Positions 61,864 to 64,000 of a stretch of 64,000 bases of DNA are shown here, in pieces; positions within the stretch are counted from its first letter, which is position 1, and the number at the start of each line of letters is the position of its first letter. The notes below the pieces were generated by a model. It saw nothing but the letters and a program-made list of their open reading frames with translations. It was not told the origin of the DNA and made no database searches. The stretch is from Tepidicaulis sp002389665. GTDB lineage: Bacteria; Pseudomonadota; Alphaproteobacteria; Parvibaculales; Parvibaculaceae. The DNA lies in contig NZ_OZ244942.1 of assembly GCF_965222285.1 (NCBI RefSeq), positions 372,001 through 436,000 of the forward strand, in the 5' to 3' direction. The translations under genes and the position numbers were made by a program.

Positions 61864-64000
61864 AGTTTTCCCATTTCTTCGTCGACCGGCCGATCTTCGC
61901 GGCCGTTATCGCCATCCTGATCACGCTGATCGGCGGCATGTCGTATGTCGGTCTGCCCATCCAGCAATATCCGGAGGTTGCTCCGCCCACCATTCAGGTG
62001 TCCGCCTCCTATCCCGGCGCGTCTGCGGAAGTCGTGGCCGATACCGTGGCAACGCCGCTCGAGCAGGAAATCAACGGCGTCGAGAACATGCTTTACATGT
62101 CCTCGCAATCGACCGGGGACGGGCGTGTGTCCATCACCGTTACGTTCGCGCTCGGCACCGATCTCGATGCCGCGCAGGTGCTGGTGCAGAACCGCGTGGC
62201 GGTGGCCGAAAGCCGCCTGCCCGAAGAAGTGCGCCGCCTCGGCGTGACGACCGTCAAGCGGTCGCCCGACATGCTGATGGTCGTCAACATGAACTCGCCG
62301 GACGAATCCGTCGATCAGCTTTATCTCTCGAACTACACCAAGCTCAACATCACCGATGTGCTCTCGCGCCTTGGCGGGGTGGGCAATGTGATCGTGTTCG
62401 GCAGCGCCGATTATTCCATGCGCATCTGGCTCGACCCGCCGCGTCTGGAAGCGCGCCGTATGACGGTCTCGGACGTTCTGGCGGCGCTGCGCGCGCAAAA
62501 CGTTCAGGTTTCTTCCGGGGTGCTCAATACCTCGCCCATGCCCGACCAGGGCGCCTTTGAAGTAGCGGTGCAGACCCTTGGCCGGTTGATCGAACCCGAG
62601 CAATTCGGCGATGTGGTGGTGAAGACGGATGAGGAAGGGCGCGTCACGCGCCTTGCCGATGTGGCGCGCATCGAGCTTGGCGCGCAGAACTATGTCTCCA
62701 ATTCCTATCTCGACGGCAAGAAGGGCGTCGCGCTCGGTATTTTCCAGCGCCCGGGCTCGAACGCGCTCGCCACGGCAGAAGAAGTGAAGGCGACGCTGGA
62801 GCGGCTTTCGAAAGATTTCCCGCCCGGCATCGCCTATGCCATTCCCTATAACCCGACGCAATTCGTCGAAGAATCGGTCTCCGAGCTGACGCGTACGATT
62901 TTCGAGGCGGTGGCGCTCGTCATCGTCGTGATTATCCTCTTCCTGCAAAGCTGGCGTGCGGCGATCATTCCCATCGTCGCTATTCCGGTTTCGCTGATCG
63001 GCACGTTCGGCGTCATGGCCGCGCTCGGCTTTTCGCTCAATACGCTTTCGCTTTTCGGGCTTGTGCTGGCCATCGGCATTGTGGTGGATGACGCGATTGT
63101 CGTTGTTGAGAATGTCGAGCGGCATTTGCGCGAAGGGCTCTCGCCTTACGATGCCGCGCATAAGACGATGGATGAGGTGGGCTCGGCGCTTGTCTCCATC
63201 GTGCTTGTGCTCAGCGCCGTTTTCATCCCGACCGCTTTCATTCCCGGCATCTCGGGCGCTTTTTACCAGCAATTCGCCGTGACGATCGCAACAGCGGTGG
63301 CGATCTCAGGGCTGATTTCGCTCACGTTAAGCCCGGCACTCGCCCGGCTGCTCCTGCGCAAGGAGGAAGCGGAAGAGGGCGGCGGACCGCTGCGCAGTGC
63401 GGCGAACCGGTTTTTCACGCGCTTCAACAGTTCTTTTGAAGCGCTGTCGGGCTGGTATAGCGATGTCGTGGCGCGGGCCGTGCGCGTCAGCGCCATGATG
63501 CTCCTTATCTATGGCGGCCTTATCGGCCTGACCGTTCTGGAATTTGCCAAGACGCCGACCGGCTTCATTCCCGAACAGGACCAGGGCTATTTCATCGGCG
63601 TCGTGCAATTGCCGCCGGGCTCGGCGCTGTCGCGCACCGACGATGTGGTGCGCCGCGCCTCGCGCATGGCGGTGGAGACGCCCGGCGTCAACCGCGTGAC
63701 GGGTTATGCCGGTTTCGACGGGGCGACATTTACCAATGCGCCCAACACCGGCGCGATGTTCATTTCGCTGCGCTCTTTCGACGAGCGCGCCGACATCGGT
63801 GTCGGCTGGCAGGATGTTCTGCAAGACCTGCAGCGCCGCTTTTCTTCCATCCGCGAGGCGACGATCTTCGTCGTCGTGCCGCCGCCGGTGCGCGGCGTGG
63901 GCACGGGCGGCGGTTTCAAGATGATGGTGGAGGACCGCCAGGGCCGCGGGCTGCCGGCGCTGGAAGCCGCCGCGCAGAATCTTGCCATGGCTGCGAACGG
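61860..64000 (+). CDS. RND efflux transporter, HAE1/AcrB type (3' end beyond window)
   Basis: 713 codons are visible without a stop, so roughly two thirds of a 1,030-residue HAE1 pump is inside the window. The start MKFSHFFVDRPIFAAVIA is standard for the family. The proton-relay aspartates in the fourth membrane helix are Asp410-Asp411 in VVDDAIVVVENVER. A periplasmic docking/pore domain (about 40-330) is followed by the helical bundle (about 340-540), then the second pore domain. It expels hydrophobic compounds or drugs using the proton gradient. No outer-membrane channel gene is visible. The reading frame is intact to the end of the window. Confidence 0.96.
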   Translation, partial: MKFSHFFVDRPIFAAVIAILITLIGGMSYVGLPIQQYPEVAPPTIQVSASYPGASAEVVADTVATPLEQEINGVENMLYMSSQSTGDGRVSITVTFALGTDLDAAQVLVQNRVAVAESRLPEEVRRLGVTTVKRSPDMLMVVNMNSPDESVDQLYLSNYTKLNITDVLSRLGGVGNVIVFGSADYSMRIWLDPPRLEARRMTVSDVLAALRAQNVQVSSGVLNTSPMPDQGAFEVAVQTLGRLIEPEQFGDVVVKTDEEGRVTRLADVARIELGAQNYVSNSYLDGKKGVALGIFQRPGSNALATAEEVKATLERLSKDFPPGIAYAIPYNPTQFVEESVSELTRTIFEAVALVIVVIILFLQSWRAAIIPIVAIPVSLIGTFGVMAALGFSLNTLSLFGLVLAIGIVVDDAIVVVENVERHLREGLSPYDAAHKTMDEVGSALVSIVLVLSAVFIPTAFIPGISGAFYQQFAVTIATAVAISGLISLTLSPALARLLLRKEEAEEGGGPLRSAANRFFTRFNSSFEALSGWYSDVVARAVRVSAMMLLIYGGLIGLTVLEFAKTPTGFIPEQDQGYFIGVVQLPPGSALSRTDDVVRRASRMAVETPGVNRVTGYAGFDGATFTNAPNTGAMFISLRSFDERADIGVGWQDVLQDLQRRFSSIREATIFVVVPPPVRGVGTGGGFKMMVEDRQGRGLPALEAAAQNLAMAAN

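Noticed and set aside
61671..63272. Long leftward open frame opposite the RND pump
   Set aside because: Composition is Arg/His/Asp-rich with no domain; the pump frame is intact and motif-complete.

Overview
The window is a chromosomal stretch of a GC-rich alphaproteobacterium. This is inferred from the Caulobacter-style Cpa/Tad pilus cluster, the rpmH-rnpA-yidC-yihA-argB order, the HAD-dapD-dapE neighbourhood, a DnaX with an eroded zinc module, and GTG/TTG starts. The Hyphomicrobiales/Parvibaculales area is my best guess and cannot be proven from sequence alone. No phage, transposase, CRISPR array or restriction system was seen. Most of the window is vertically inherited housekeeping DNA.

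Layout. 1-13.2 kb: a nearly complete tight-adherence (Flp/Tad) pilus locus. Two TadE-like minor pseudopilins run leftward. A TadG-like von Willebrand protein, the Flp pilin and cpaA-cpaB-cpaC-cpaD-cpaE-cpaF-tadB-tadC run rightward. A detached CpaC-N-domain protein and the TadD lipoprotein run leftward. CpaA processes the pilin and pseudopilins, CpaF powers assembly on the TadB/TadC platform, CpaE localises the machine, and CpaB/C/D/TadD form the outer part. 13.4-17.6 kb: a TAXI-type solute-binding protein, a DUF1737 protein, a leucyl aminopeptidase, a MarR-type regulator and an NlpC/P60 hydrolase. 17.6-25.2 kb: a Yej-type peptide ABC transporter with two tandem binding proteins. 25.4-29 kb: membrane-anchored cytochrome c, kdsB, prephenate dehydratase and nudC.

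29.2-47.3 kb is housekeeping: 4.5S RNA, dnaX-ybaB-recR, an alanine/sodium symporter, rmuC, def-fmt-truA, murI, an unknown membrane protein, dapE, dapD, a HAD nucleotidase, a DUF1036 protein, and argB-yihA-yidC-rnpA-rpmH. 47.7-53.5 kb: a DUF547-TVP38-flavin disulfide reductase cluster, then an orphan histidine kinase with glucokinase. 53.5-58.6 kb: gamma-glutamyltransferase, a frameshifted NylC/DmpA-type N-terminal-nucleophile hydrolase, a coiled-coil lipoprotein and an exported RidA. 58.8-64 kb: tRNA-Arg(ACG), TrkH, and an RND efflux pump cut by the window edge.

The points most worth a second look are: the frameshifted self-processing hydrolase, whose nucleophile lies after the frameshift; the octamer repeat at the 5' end of the second yejA; the paired REP-like palindromes; the DUF1036-PG-binding-DUF1036 protein; the DUF547/TVP38/flavoprotein cluster; and the separate CpaC-N protein opposite the pilin gene.
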